Below, piece by piece: positions 1-5,999 of a stretch of 6,352 bases of DNA. The number at the start of each line of letters is the position of its first letter. The stretch's first letter is position 1. Position numbers and translations under genes: made by a program. Under the pieces are notes generated by a model that saw only the letters and a program-made list of their open reading frames with translations, was not told where the DNA came from and searched no databases. The stretch is from Candidatus Thorarchaeota archaeon (GTDB taxonomy: Archaea; Asgardarchaeota; Thorarchaeia; Thorarchaeales; Thorarchaeaceae), in assembly GCA_013138615.1 (NCBI GenBank), contig WTCK01000032.1:1-6352 (forward strand). Reading direction: 5' to 3'.

Positions 1-482
1 CTCTGAAGGAATGAGGTATGAGTTGGAAAGGCAGTTTCCATTCCCTCATTCGACTTGCTGCCTGCTTTAGCCAGAATCTGAAATACCAGAATCGGTATGA
101 CGAATGCCATTACTGGGTGCCAGAACATGAGCAGCACGATGTTTTCAGCAATTGCAAATCCAAAGACCGTACCAAAAAGAGGTGGATCAGTGAAGTATCC
201 CGCCCAGAGAACCTTTGTGACCCACGACTCATAGAGCCCGAATAGTATCCCCCAGAGGTACAGCTGGCCCATTGACGTCCTCTTGGACCTCATGGCAAGA
301 TTCAGAAAGAGCAGAGTGTGCGACCAGTAGAGGGGCAATGTGACAAGCCACGCCCACCCTGTGATGAACCATAAAATGGATGAACCCGAGAACGCCTCAG
401 CGAACACCATCGACAGGAAGCCGATAAGCACTAACTGAGCCCACCTTGAATCTGCTGGTTTCTCTGATTCTTGCATGCCCAT
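1..482 (-). CDS. Unknown multi-pass membrane protein, N-terminal part (runs off left edge)
   Basis: The minus strand is open from an ATG at 482-480 to the window edge: 160 residues with no stop, so the C-terminus is missing. After a short polar N-terminus (about residues 1-13, MGMQESEKPADSR) there are about four hydrophobic segments: roughly 15-35, 36-62, 72-97 and 102-138. They are rich in Trp, Phe and Leu. Residues 65-70 (RSKRTS) form a basic loop that would be cytoplasmic. Charged or metal-type residues lie inside or at the ends of the helices: E29, H55, E85, K90, E113 and H122-P123. I recognise no family, and the CPBP protease motif (EExxxR) is absent. A second ATG at 476 (MQES...) is an equally possible start. 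No Shine-Dalgarno lies at a normal distance; only CAGG touches the first ATG. The gene is divergent from the GIY-YIG gene. It is clearly coding, because the plus-strand frames here give no protein-like sequence. Function unknown. Confidence 0.75.
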   Translation of the reverse strand, partial: MGMQESEKPADSRWAQLVLIGFLSMVFAEAFSGSSILWFITGWAWLVTLPLYWSHTLLFLNLAMRSKRTSMGQLYLWGILFGLYESWVTKVLWAGYFTDPPLFGTVFGFAIAENIVLLMFWHPVMAFVIPILVFQILAKAGSKSNEGMETAFPTHTSFLQ

Positions 483-572
483 CCTGATGATTACCACGCG
501 GATATCTCTTCCTAGAACGAGGTGTATTCCAAAGAACTATATCGCGTGCTGGGCGCTCTCCTGTGACCAGAG
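483..572. other. Divergent intergenic region
   Basis: This 90-base gap separates the leftward membrane-protein gene from the rightward GIY-YIG gene, so it should hold promoters for both. It contains two A/T boxes: CTATATC near 537-543, which fits the rightward gene, and, on the minus strand, GATATCC near 506-500, 18 or more bases before the leftward start. Neither matches the archaeal TATA consensus well. No repeat, hairpin or RNA gene is evident. Confidence 0.4.
536..543 (+). promoter_or_regulatory. Possible archaeal TATA box for the GIY-YIG gene
   Basis: ACTATATC is preceded by a purine-rich AAAGA stretch that could act as a BRE. Its centre lies about 33 bases before the ATG at 573. With the usual spacing of about 25 bases from TATA box to transcription start, this would give a leader of only a few bases, which fits the lack of a Shine-Dalgarno before this gene. 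The assignment is by position and base composition only. Confidence 0.25.
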
Positions 573-860
573 ATGCCTTACTACGTCTACATAATTGAAA
601 CAGAAACTGGCACCTATTACACTGGTCAGACTAATGATCTAAAACGACGACTGAACGAGCATGTATCCGGTAACTCAAAGTCGGCGGCCTACTTCCACAT
701 GCATCAACCCAAGTACCTTGTTTACACGGAAGAATGCAGCACCAGGGGTGATGCTCTTCGCCGTGAGCGTCAGATTAAGCGAAATCGACGACTTAAGCTA
801 TTCTTGATCGGTGACCGACGAGACCTCCAAGGACTCGTGAACTCAGAGACCATCTCCTAG
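573..860 (+). CDS. GIY-YIG nuclease-fold protein (UPF0213/YhbQ-like)
   Basis: This is a 95-residue stand-alone GIY-YIG domain. The first strand carries the GIY-equivalent YVY (residues 4-6), and the second carries the YIG-equivalent YTG (16-18). The helix NDLKRRLNEH follows, with likely catalytic Arg25 and the conserved His30. The TRGDALRRERQIK segment contains Glu65, the expected metal ligand. Length and order match the small bacterial and archaeal UPF0213/YhbQ/YazA group rather than UvrC or homing endonucleases, which carry extra domains. Members are thought to be DNA nucleases, perhaps in repair, but the cellular role of this group is poorly defined. The C-terminal 20 residues are basic and then polar. 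The ATG at 573 starts right before the fold, and no Shine-Dalgarno is seen, so the transcript may be leaderless. The FGGY kinase follows on the same strand 53 bases after the stop, with no obvious functional link. Confidence 0.9.
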   Translation: MPYYVYIIETETGTYYTGQTNDLKRRLNEHVSGNSKSAAYFHMHQPKYLVYTEECSTRGDALRRERQIKRNRRLKLFLIGDRRDLQGLVNSETIS

Positions 861-870
861 GACCGATTAG

Positions 871-880
871 TTTTCATATC
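871..880 (+). promoter_or_regulatory. Possible TATA box for the FGGY kinase
   Basis: TTTTCATATC lies in the gap after the GIY-YIG stop. Its centre is about 38 bases before the ATG at 914 but only about 11 bases before the ATG at 887. If it is a real archaeal TATA box, transcription would begin near 900, which would exclude the 887 start. Weak support from position and composition. Confidence 0.25.
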
Positions 881-901
881 CGGGGCATGTCAATCAATGA
901 C

Positions 902-906
902 AGGTG
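902..906 (+). promoter_or_regulatory. Shine-Dalgarno-like AGGTG deciding the kinase start
   Basis: AGGTG sits seven bases before the ATG at 914 and is complementary to the archaeal 16S 3' end. The alternative ATG at 887 has only a GGGG run touching it. This site and the family N-terminus together favour 914 as the start. Confidence 0.4.
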
Positions 907-913
907 TGCAGTG

Positions 914-2434
914 ATGACAGAAATGGTCTTGGCGTTGGATGTCGGAACTACCGGAGTGCGCTCCATCATCTTTGATACTGAGGGCGCTGTTATCGCGCGT
1001 GCCTACAAGGAATTCAAGAGGGCATATCCCAAGCCCTCCTGGGTGGAGCAGAATGCGCAAACCTGGTGGGATACTGCCTGCGTAACAATCAAACAATGCC
1101 TCAAGAGCCCAGGTGTCAGCGCTGAGAGTATCTGTGGGCTGAGCGTGACTAACCAACGTGAAACGGTCGTTCCAATCGATGATGCTGGCAGTCCACTGCG
1201 TAGTGCTATTGTGTGGCAGGATCGTCGAACAGTGCCCCAATGTGACTGGATTCGAAATATCATGTCGCCATCTGATGTGTATTCAATCACTGGTCTCACC
1301 ATTGACCCGTATTTCACCGCTCCCAAAATTCTCTGGATTAGGAAGAATGAGCCTGAAGTCTTCAGCAAGGCTTGGAAGTTTCTCTTGGTTCATGATTTCA
1401 TGGTCTTCAAGCTCACTGGCAAAGCGATCACTGACTATTCCAATGCAAGCAGAACGATGCTTTTCGACATCAAAGATGCAAATTGGTCTGAAAAGATGCT
1501 CAACGCATTTGACATCCCGCGGGAGAAGCTTCCTGATCCTCTGCAGTCTGGTGCTCCCGCAGGAGCGGTAACTGCGAAGGCAGCAAAAGATTGTGGGCTG
1601 AAGGAAGGCACTCCTGTGGTTGCGGGAGGCGGAGACCAGCAATGCGCGGCGCTAGGAGTGGGTGTGGTCCGCGAGGGCGCAATCAAGTCAACTACAGGAA
1701 CAGGCACTTTCCTGCTTGCCTACTCTGACACTCCCAGATTTGACAGCGAAATACGACTGCTCTGCAGCCGCCATGTTGTTCCAGGAGCCTTTGTTGTAGA
1801 AGCAAGCATGTTCACCACGGGCTCAGCTCTCAGGTGGTTCCGCGATAATCTGGGGACAGAAGAGTGCAATCTTGCTAAAGAGCGGGGCATCGACCCGTAT
1901 GAGGTCATGTCGGAAGGAGCCGGCGAGATTGCAGCTGGTTCTGAGGGTGTCATCCACCTGCCGCATTTCGCAGGGGCCGGTGCGCCCTACTGGAACCCAC
2001 ACGCGCGTGGCGTGTTCGCCGGTCTTGCCCTTGGCCATACTAGAAATCATCTCATGCGGTCGATTTTGGAGGGCGTTTCCTATGAGATCAGAACCAACCT
2101 AGAGGTCATGAATGATATTGGTATTCCTGCCTCAGAGGTTCGTGTGACTGGAGGTGCTGCCAGAAGTCAAGTGTGGATGCAGATACAGGCTGATGTGCTT
2201 GGAGTGCCCGTAATCCGGACTGAGATGGAAGAGGCCACCGCTCTAGGAGCCGCAATCATTGCCTGCAAAGGGGTGGGTTTGTTTGACTCGATGGTAGCGG
2301 CCGCTGACAACATGGTGAAGCCATTGGATCCACTTAAGCCGCAAGAAACGAATCGCAATGTCTATGCCGAAGGATTTGCACGGTTCAAGCAGCTCTATGC
2401 TTCAATATCCAACATAGAGTGGTCTAGCCATTAG
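914..2434 (+). CDS. FGGY-family carbohydrate kinase, glycerol kinase-like
   Basis: This cytoplasmic ATP-dependent sugar/polyol kinase has 506 residues from ATG 914, close to the roughly 500 usual for glycerol kinase. The N-terminal FGGY domain opens with the phosphate loop LDVGTTG (D9, G11-T13). All residues that bind glycerol in E. coli GlpK have counterparts here: R82-E83 in NQRET, W101 in VWQDRRT, Y133 in DPYF, D241-Q242 in GDQQ, and F266 in GTGTF. TDYSNASRTMLF and FDIPREKLP are also GlpK-like. The C-terminal domain instead reads like xylulokinase (GSALRWFRDNL, PYWNPHARGVF, TGGAARS at 412-418). The glycine-rich fructose-1,6-bisphosphate loop and the phospho-His site known from bacterial GlpK are not seen. 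The product is most likely glycerol 3-phosphate, with another polyol or ketose possible. An in-frame ATG at 887 would add nine residues (MSINDRCAV) not expected in the family. The gene overlaps the convergent larA homologue by four bases. Confidence 0.85.
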   Translation: MTEMVLALDVGTTGVRSIIFDTEGAVIARAYKEFKRAYPKPSWVEQNAQTWWDTACVTIKQCLKSPGVSAESICGLSVTNQRETVVPIDDAGSPLRSAIVWQDRRTVPQCDWIRNIMSPSDVYSITGLTIDPYFTAPKILWIRKNEPEVFSKAWKFLLVHDFMVFKLTGKAITDYSNASRTMLFDIKDANWSEKMLNAFDIPREKLPDPLQSGAPAGAVTAKAAKDCGLKEGTPVVAGGGDQQCAALGVGVVREGAIKSTTGTGTFLLAYSDTPRFDSEIRLLCSRHVVPGAFVVEASMFTTGSALRWFRDNLGTEECNLAKERGIDPYEVMSEGAGEIAAGSEGVIHLPHFAGAGAPYWNPHARGVFAGLALGHTRNHLMRSILEGVSYEIRTNLEVMNDIGIPASEVRVTGGAARSQVWMQIQADVLGVPVIRTEMEEATALGAAIIACKGVGLFDSMVAAADNMVKPLDPLKPQETNRNVYAEGFARFKQLYASISNIEWSSH

Positions 2435-3717
2435 GTCGAATAGATAGCCAGTTTGTTGCCCTTGTCCAAGACAAGTATCTTCACGTCTGGGTCATTTGAT
2501 ATCCACTCATCAATCACAGTTTGTGGATTCTTCGTCTTGTCCAGGTGAGCCGATTCTACGGTTTCTCTGTCGAGCTCTGTAAACATCCGAATGCTTGAGA
2601 GGTTTTTCAGGAGTTCAGCGAATTTGTACGCCTTGTGTTCGTACAGATGATATCTCCCGCTTATCGATTCAATAACAGTATCAAGCGGAGCCGTCAGCTT
2701 GTTGTAGAAATTCTCCATTGCACTCTCAGGCGCTACACCATCTCTGCACTCTGCAAGAAACAGAATCTCTCCACCTTCTGACACTGCATTCTTAGTAAGT
2801 TCAAGTGCTCTCTGGGCATGGTACAGGCTCTTGTCTTGGGGATAACCTCCAGGGGACACCACAATCCGTGGTCTAGCGGTTACAGTGAAGCTTGCCATTT
2901 CATCAAGCACCCTAATGCCATCAGATATCACTGGCTCCATACGACCCGCGCTGGCCCACACCACTTTGTCACCACTCGATACGGTTGAGAGAGTGAAGAC
3001 TATGGCACCTTTGGTTATCATTTCAGCCGCTTCTCTCATATCATCAGCAAGTGGGTTGGTTCGCCTTGCTGGATCTGGGTGGTATGGATGTGTTCCGAAG
3101 GTCGATTTGGGGTCAAGCGCCATTGAATGATTGCCCTCGATTGATGCAAACCCGCACACTCCTGGCAAGAAGTCCTTCAAAGCATTGGAGTATCCACTGA
3201 AGTAATGCGCCTTCATGTCAGCAAGAGGGACATACACATCGTGACCGACGGCATCTGCGTTAACAATGACTGGCGTACCTCTGCTTGTCTTCCCCAAGTC
3301 CGCCATGTCAGGTTCTTGGCAATCGTGAATCTTCACTTTGTAGTTCTTGAGCCCTGCATCCGCAGACGCTCGTTTGATCATATCTACGATTTTCAAGTTC
3401 TCGGGATGTTCCACTTCATGCGACCCTGTTGTGATTATGTACTGGACTCTGCGTGCATTCGTTAATTTCGGAGCAACAGCGTTGAGGAGTGCCCAATGAG
3501 GTTCGTCTCTAGTATGGTCCTCAACCAAGACGCAAACGCTCTTGCCCTTGACGATATCTGTCAGGGCGGGTCCGTATGGATTCGCAAGAACCCTGTTGAG
3601 TTCCTCTAGACTATCCTCTACAGTTTCGACTTTCTTCGGTGCGATTATTCCAGCGAGGTTCCTCTCAGGAATCTGCAAATCCACTGTTCCATCGCCGTAA
3701 TTCAGAGTCACTTTCAT
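2431..3717 (-). CDS. larA: LarA-family nickel-dependent 2-hydroxyacid racemase/epimerase
   Basis: This 428-residue protein matches LarA (lactate racemase, about 424 residues) in length and layout. The family racemises or epimerises 2-hydroxyacids with a nickel-pincer nucleotide bound to a lysine. Visible landmarks are: EDHTR (66-70, Arg70), equivalent to the substrate-binding DHTR motif; TTGSH with His100; KAHYFSGYSNALKDFLPGV with His171 and the cofactor lysine Lys181; and EGNHS with His197. The spacing His171-Lys181-His197 (10 and 16 residues) equals that of H174, K184 and H200 in Lactobacillus plantarum LarA. The lysine loop reads SGYSNALK where classical LarA has SGGRK, so the substrate may not be lactate. 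No LarB, LarC or LarE cofactor-synthesis gene is in the window. The frame is open upstream to an ATG at 3789, but the ATG at 3717 is preferred: it has a GAGG eight bases upstream and MKVTLNYG is the typical N-terminus. Family call firm, substrate unknown. Confidence 0.88.
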   Translation of the reverse strand: MKVTLNYGDGTVDLQIPERNLAGIIAPKKVETVEDSLEELNRVLANPYGPALTDIVKGKSVCVLVEDHTRDEPHWALLNAVAPKLTNARRVQYIITTGSHEVEHPENLKIVDMIKRASADAGLKNYKVKIHDCQEPDMADLGKTSRGTPVIVNADAVGHDVYVPLADMKAHYFSGYSNALKDFLPGVCGFASIEGNHSMALDPKSTFGTHPYHPDPARRTNPLADDMREAAEMITKGAIVFTLSTVSSGDKVVWASAGRMEPVISDGIRVLDEMASFTVTARPRIVVSPGGYPQDKSLYHAQRALELTKNAVSEGGEILFLAECRDGVAPESAMENFYNKLTAPLDTVIESISGRYHLYEHKAYKFAELLKNLSSIRMFTELDRETVESAHLDKTKNPQTVIDEWISNDPDVKILVLDKGNKLAIYST

Positions 3718-3725
3718 CCTGATTG

Positions 3726-3729
3726 CCTC
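3726..3729 (-). promoter_or_regulatory. Shine-Dalgarno GAGG for larA
   Basis: On the minus strand, GAGG (in TTGAGG) lies eight bases before the ATG at 3717. It supports that start over the upstream in-frame ATG at 3789, whose extra 24 residues (MVYHLCRIVN...) do not resemble a LarA N-terminus. Confidence 0.5.
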
Positions 3730-3792
3730 AACAATTGAATGGAACGGTCTTTGAAAAGGATTAACTATTCTGCACAAGTGATACACCAAAAC

Positions 3793-3801
3793 TGATATCC
3801 G
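3793..3801 (+). promoter_or_regulatory. Possible TATA box for the AtpZ-like gene
   Basis: TGATATCCG is centred about 27 bases before the ATG at 3824, the position expected for a leaderless archaeal transcript. No Shine-Dalgarno precedes that ATG. The match to the archaeal TATA consensus is only partial. Confidence 0.28.
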
Positions 3802-3823
3802 TTCTTGATGTTACTCCAGAAGC

Positions 3824-4147
3824 ATGAGCAATCACCATAGTGGTGGCACCTTCGCAGGGGCAGGGCGATGGTGTGCAGTCGCATCCGAGCTCCCTTGTTC
3901 AGTAGTAATCATGGTTTTCATAGGCCATCTTCTAGGTCAGACTTGGGGGGGAGCACAGGGCGCAATCACAGGCGCTATGATTGGAGCGATTGTTGGCTTA
4001 GCATTGGGCTTGTACAGCGTCTACATCACGATCCAATACTACGATAAGTTGGAACAAGAGCGTCCAGTCATGCGGCCTTTTCAGCCTCCGCAGGAGGAGA
4101 TTGACGAGGATGTTGAGTTCCCCGACTACAAGAAACGCTATGAGTAG
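3824..4147 (+). CDS. Small two-helix membrane protein, AtpZ/AtpI-like
   Basis: This 107-residue protein has a glycine-rich polar N-terminus (1-14) and the segment GRWCAVASELP. Two membrane helices follow, about 18-38 and 46-70, the second built on GxxxG-like repeats (ITGAMIGAIVGLALGLYSVY). The C-terminal tail of about 35 residues is charged, acidic then basic. The pattern of ASELP, helix, short Gly-containing turn, GA-x-IGAI-x-G-x-x-x-G-x-Y resembles AtpZ/AtpI proteins. Those are encoded at the head of bacterial F-type and N-type ATP synthase operons and are linked to c-ring assembly or Mg/Ca handling. The nearby atpC and atpK genes on the same strand support a link to ATP synthase. The match is by eye, and small two-helix proteins are easy to over-interpret. 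Its stop directly abuts the stop of the convergent gene. A run of seven G at 3945-3951 lies in the loop between the helices, but the frame is intact. Confidence 0.55.
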   Translation: MSNHHSGGTFAGAGRWCAVASELPCSVVIMVFIGHLLGQTWGGAQGAITGAMIGAIVGLALGLYSVYITIQYYDKLEQERPVMRPFQPPQEEIDEDVEFPDYKKRYE

Positions 4148-4885
4148 CTATTTCGTGAAGTCAGAGTCATCCGCGTCCAGTACTTCAACTATCAATCTTG
4201 TGGAGGTTCGGCCTATCAGTGCCACAATGATTTGAATTAGAAGAGAGATGAAGAACGCTCCCAGCGCATATCCAAATATCCGAAGAGAAATGGAAGTATG
4301 AGACGCAGCCCATGGCATTAGGAACCACAGATCAACTAGATACCAGACGTAGACACCTGTGGCGAACATGGTCAATACAAGGAGTCCATAGATGAAGATA
4401 ACTGCCTTGACTCTTGGTGCATTCATTCTAACTTGCTCTAGACCGTGTCCAACGACAGCATGGCTAAGCCTTCTAGAAAATCTAAGGAAGACACTGAAGG
4501 CGGCTAGAAATACAATGAGCGTGATGATAGATAGAATCAACAACAGCAAGATCTGAATCTCAGGAGCAATTATGTCTAGGAAGCCTCCAATGTACCAGGC
4601 CAAGACAGAACCCACCATCACGATTACCGCTAGAATTTCCACCACGAACGTGATAGTCGCAGAATTCCTAAACATTCCTCCAATGTCGAACTGACCGTTT
4701 GCATCTTTATCTGTCATATGGACCACACTTGATAGCTGCTCTCTTTTGGTTTTGAATCCTTCTACTATCTCCCACATAGTACTTGATACGGCGCGATATT
4801 CGCTCTCTCCTTGTGAGGGATTAAATGCACTGAGATAGCTCGTCAGCTTTATATCAATCAGACGGGGGAGGTCCAATAATCCCAT
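4148..4885 (-). CDS. Unknown four-helix integral membrane protein
   Basis: This 245-residue protein has a soluble N-terminal region of about 75 residues, including acidic and basic stretches and MTDKDANGQFDIGG. Four strongly hydrophobic segments follow, at about 78-98, 111-133, 159-183 and 202-224. The short C-terminal tail is acidic (EVLDADDSD). The loop after helix 2 is basic (RFSRRLSHAVVGHG) and probably cytoplasmic. I recognise no family or catalytic motif. The ATG at 4885 starts only 27 bases from the divergent atpC start, and no Shine-Dalgarno is present, so the transcript may be leaderless. The next Met (residue 37) would drop part of the soluble region. It lies antisense between the AtpZ-like gene and atpC. 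That could mean a role linked to the ATP synthase or simply a neighbour inserted there. Coding status is well supported by length and regular helix layout. Confidence 0.75.
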   Translation of the reverse strand: MGLLDLPRLIDIKLTSYLSAFNPSQGESEYRAVSSTMWEIVEGFKTKREQLSSVVHMTDKDANGQFDIGGMFRNSATITFVVEILAVIVMVGSVLAWYIGGFLDIIAPEIQILLLLILSIITLIVFLAAFSVFLRFSRRLSHAVVGHGLEQVRMNAPRVKAVIFIYGLLVLTMFATGVYVWYLVDLWFLMPWAASHTSISLRIFGYALGAFFISLLIQIIVALIGRTSTRLIVEVLDADDSDFTK

Positions 4886-4912
4886 TCAAATCAAGAACGG
4901 GGCGGGTTTGCC

Positions 4913-5980
4913 ATGAAAGCCTACAGGGCTGCGAAAGAATTCGGGTTCGTTAATGCACGGGTAAGAGGACAACTGGCCCGCTCGCTTAAAATTGGTACCT
5001 ATGAACGACTTTTGCGTTCCAAAGACTACGCTGAATTCATCAAGGCATTGATGACCACTCATTATGGTCCAGCAATAGTTGCAGCGACTCCCGCGAAATT
5101 GCCAAGCCCTGAAAAGTTGGCAATGATCTTGGCTACCAATTATTCCGATGTTAGTCATAAACTCACCAGGTCTTTGTCTGGGAAGGTACGCGATTTCGCT
5201 GAAGCCTATTCATTGGTCTTCTTGACAGAAGGGCTAAAGACCGTGATTCGCGGGATGCATGTGGGTCTCGATAGAGACGAGATACTCAGCTTCGTTGTGC
5301 CTGTTTCTCCAGTACAGGCTGAGTTGTTTGCCCGGTTAGTCAAGAAGGAGAATGTGGAGAAGCTCATTGAAGACATCCCGATTCTGGATCTTAAGATTGC
5401 GCTTCTTACCAGACTCCCCGCGTACCTAGAACTCGAATCCTCGGTGCCATTTGAGATTGCCCTTGAGGAGTGGTACCTGCGGAAGGTCATGGAATCACTG
5501 GAGGCATTCCCTGATGAAGATCAGCAGAGAATTATCCAGCTTCTTGAAAATCGTGTGGACTTGCGCAACACAATCATGATGTTGCGCGCGTTGGTCTTGG
5601 GTCTCAATCGACGGATGATTGGTGTTTCAATGGTGCGATTCACGGAGGACTCATGGACATATGTAGACTCCATTCGCTGGCGAACTTCCTGGGCCGATGT
5701 GTTGATGCAGCTGAAAAAAACTAGGCATACTGCGCTTGCGGCTCAGCTTAGCCGAATATACGGCAAAACCAATGATTTAGCAGAGATTGAGCTGGCAGTA
5801 GAAGATTACCTCGCACAACAGATTAAAAAGCAGCTAACTGGCTACCCATTTCATCTCGGAACTGTGATTGGATTCTTCAACCTCAAGTACCTTGAGATGC
5901 GAAATGTAATATCCATCGCAGTGGGAGTCGAGAAAGGAGAACCTGCCTCTATCATAAGACAGATGATTACTATATGGTGA
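4913..5980 (+). CDS. atpC: A-type ATP synthase subunit C
   Basis: Subunit C (homologue of eukaryotic V-ATPase subunit d and bacterial NtpC) caps the membrane rotor ring and couples it to the central stalk on the cytoplasmic side. The 355-residue length fits the family range of about 320-360. The N-terminal YRAAKEFGFVNARVRGQ matches the family's start, with its conserved NARVR. The C-terminal 46 residues contain the hallmark PF-x-L-G-T-V-I-G-F-F-x-L-K-Y-x-E-x-R-N sequence followed by IAVGVEKGEP. The protein is largely helical and soluble, with no membrane segment. The start is preceded by the G-rich GGGGCGGG at 4899-4906, a weak ribosome-binding site at best. It is followed 19 bases later by atpK on the same strand, so the two are almost certainly cotranscribed. 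A run of seven A at about 5714-5720 does not break the frame. The divergent start at 4885 leaves little room for a promoter. Confidence 0.93.
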   Translation: MKAYRAAKEFGFVNARVRGQLARSLKIGTYERLLRSKDYAEFIKALMTTHYGPAIVAATPAKLPSPEKLAMILATNYSDVSHKLTRSLSGKVRDFAEAYSLVFLTEGLKTVIRGMHVGLDRDEILSFVVPVSPVQAELFARLVKKENVEKLIEDIPILDLKIALLTRLPAYLELESSVPFEIALEEWYLRKVMESLEAFPDEDQQRIIQLLENRVDLRNTIMMLRALVLGLNRRMIGVSMVRFTEDSWTYVDSIRWRTSWADVLMQLKKTRHTALAAQLSRIYGKTNDLAEIELAVEDYLAQQIKKQLTGYPFHLGTVIGFFNLKYLEMRNVISIAVGVEKGEPASIIRQMITIW

Positions 5981-5985
5981 TAATT

Positions 5986-5990
5986 GGAGG
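5986..5990 (+). promoter_or_regulatory. Strong Shine-Dalgarno GGAGG for atpK
   Basis: GGAGG lies nine bases before the ATG at 6000, in the 19-base gap after the atpC stop. It is the only full-strength Shine-Dalgarno in the window. It fixes the atpK start, and therefore its long hydrophobic leader, and fits an operon-internal gene. Confidence 0.85.
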
Positions 5991-5999
5991 AAGCAAATA

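Larger units (their letters stand above)
3718..3823. other. Divergent intergenic region between larA and the AtpZ-like gene
   Basis: This gap of about 106 bases is the longest in the window and must contain promoters for both flanking genes. It holds the GATATC box (3794-3799, a perfect six-base palindrome) and an A/T-rich stretch, AGTTAATCC on the minus strand near 3767-3759, which could serve larA. No stable hairpin or long repeat is apparent. Confidence 0.4.

Noticed and set aside
18..245. Plus-strand open frame of 75 codons
   Set aside because: It lies opposite the open minus-strand membrane-protein gene and gives a composition unlike a real protein; the minus frame has clear helices.
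573..860. GIY-YIG protein as a homing endonuclease or mobile element part
   Set aside because: It has only the minimal domain, with no DNA-binding extension, intron, intein or flanking repeats, and it matches the small UPF0213/YhbQ type.
1003..1368. Open frames of more than 100 codons inside the kinase gene, on both strands
   Set aside because: They are shadows of the FGGY kinase, which has full family motifs along its length; none of the shadows resembles a known protein.
3718..3789. Extended larA start at 3789
   Set aside because: The extra 24 residues do not fit the LarA N-terminus, and a GAGG sits at the right distance before the ATG at 3717 instead.
3945..3951. Run of seven G as a possible frameshift or sequencing error
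   Set aside because: The reading frame is continuous and both helices are intact on either side, so no frameshift needs to be invoked.
4886..4912. Promoter or operator in the 27-base gap before atpC
   Set aside because: It contains only a G/C-rich stretch and a weak A/T patch near 4885-4892; nothing clear enough to call a site.
5714..5720. Run of seven A inside atpC as a slippage site
   Set aside because: The frame leads straight to the conserved C-terminal motif and a normal stop, so programmed slippage is not supported.
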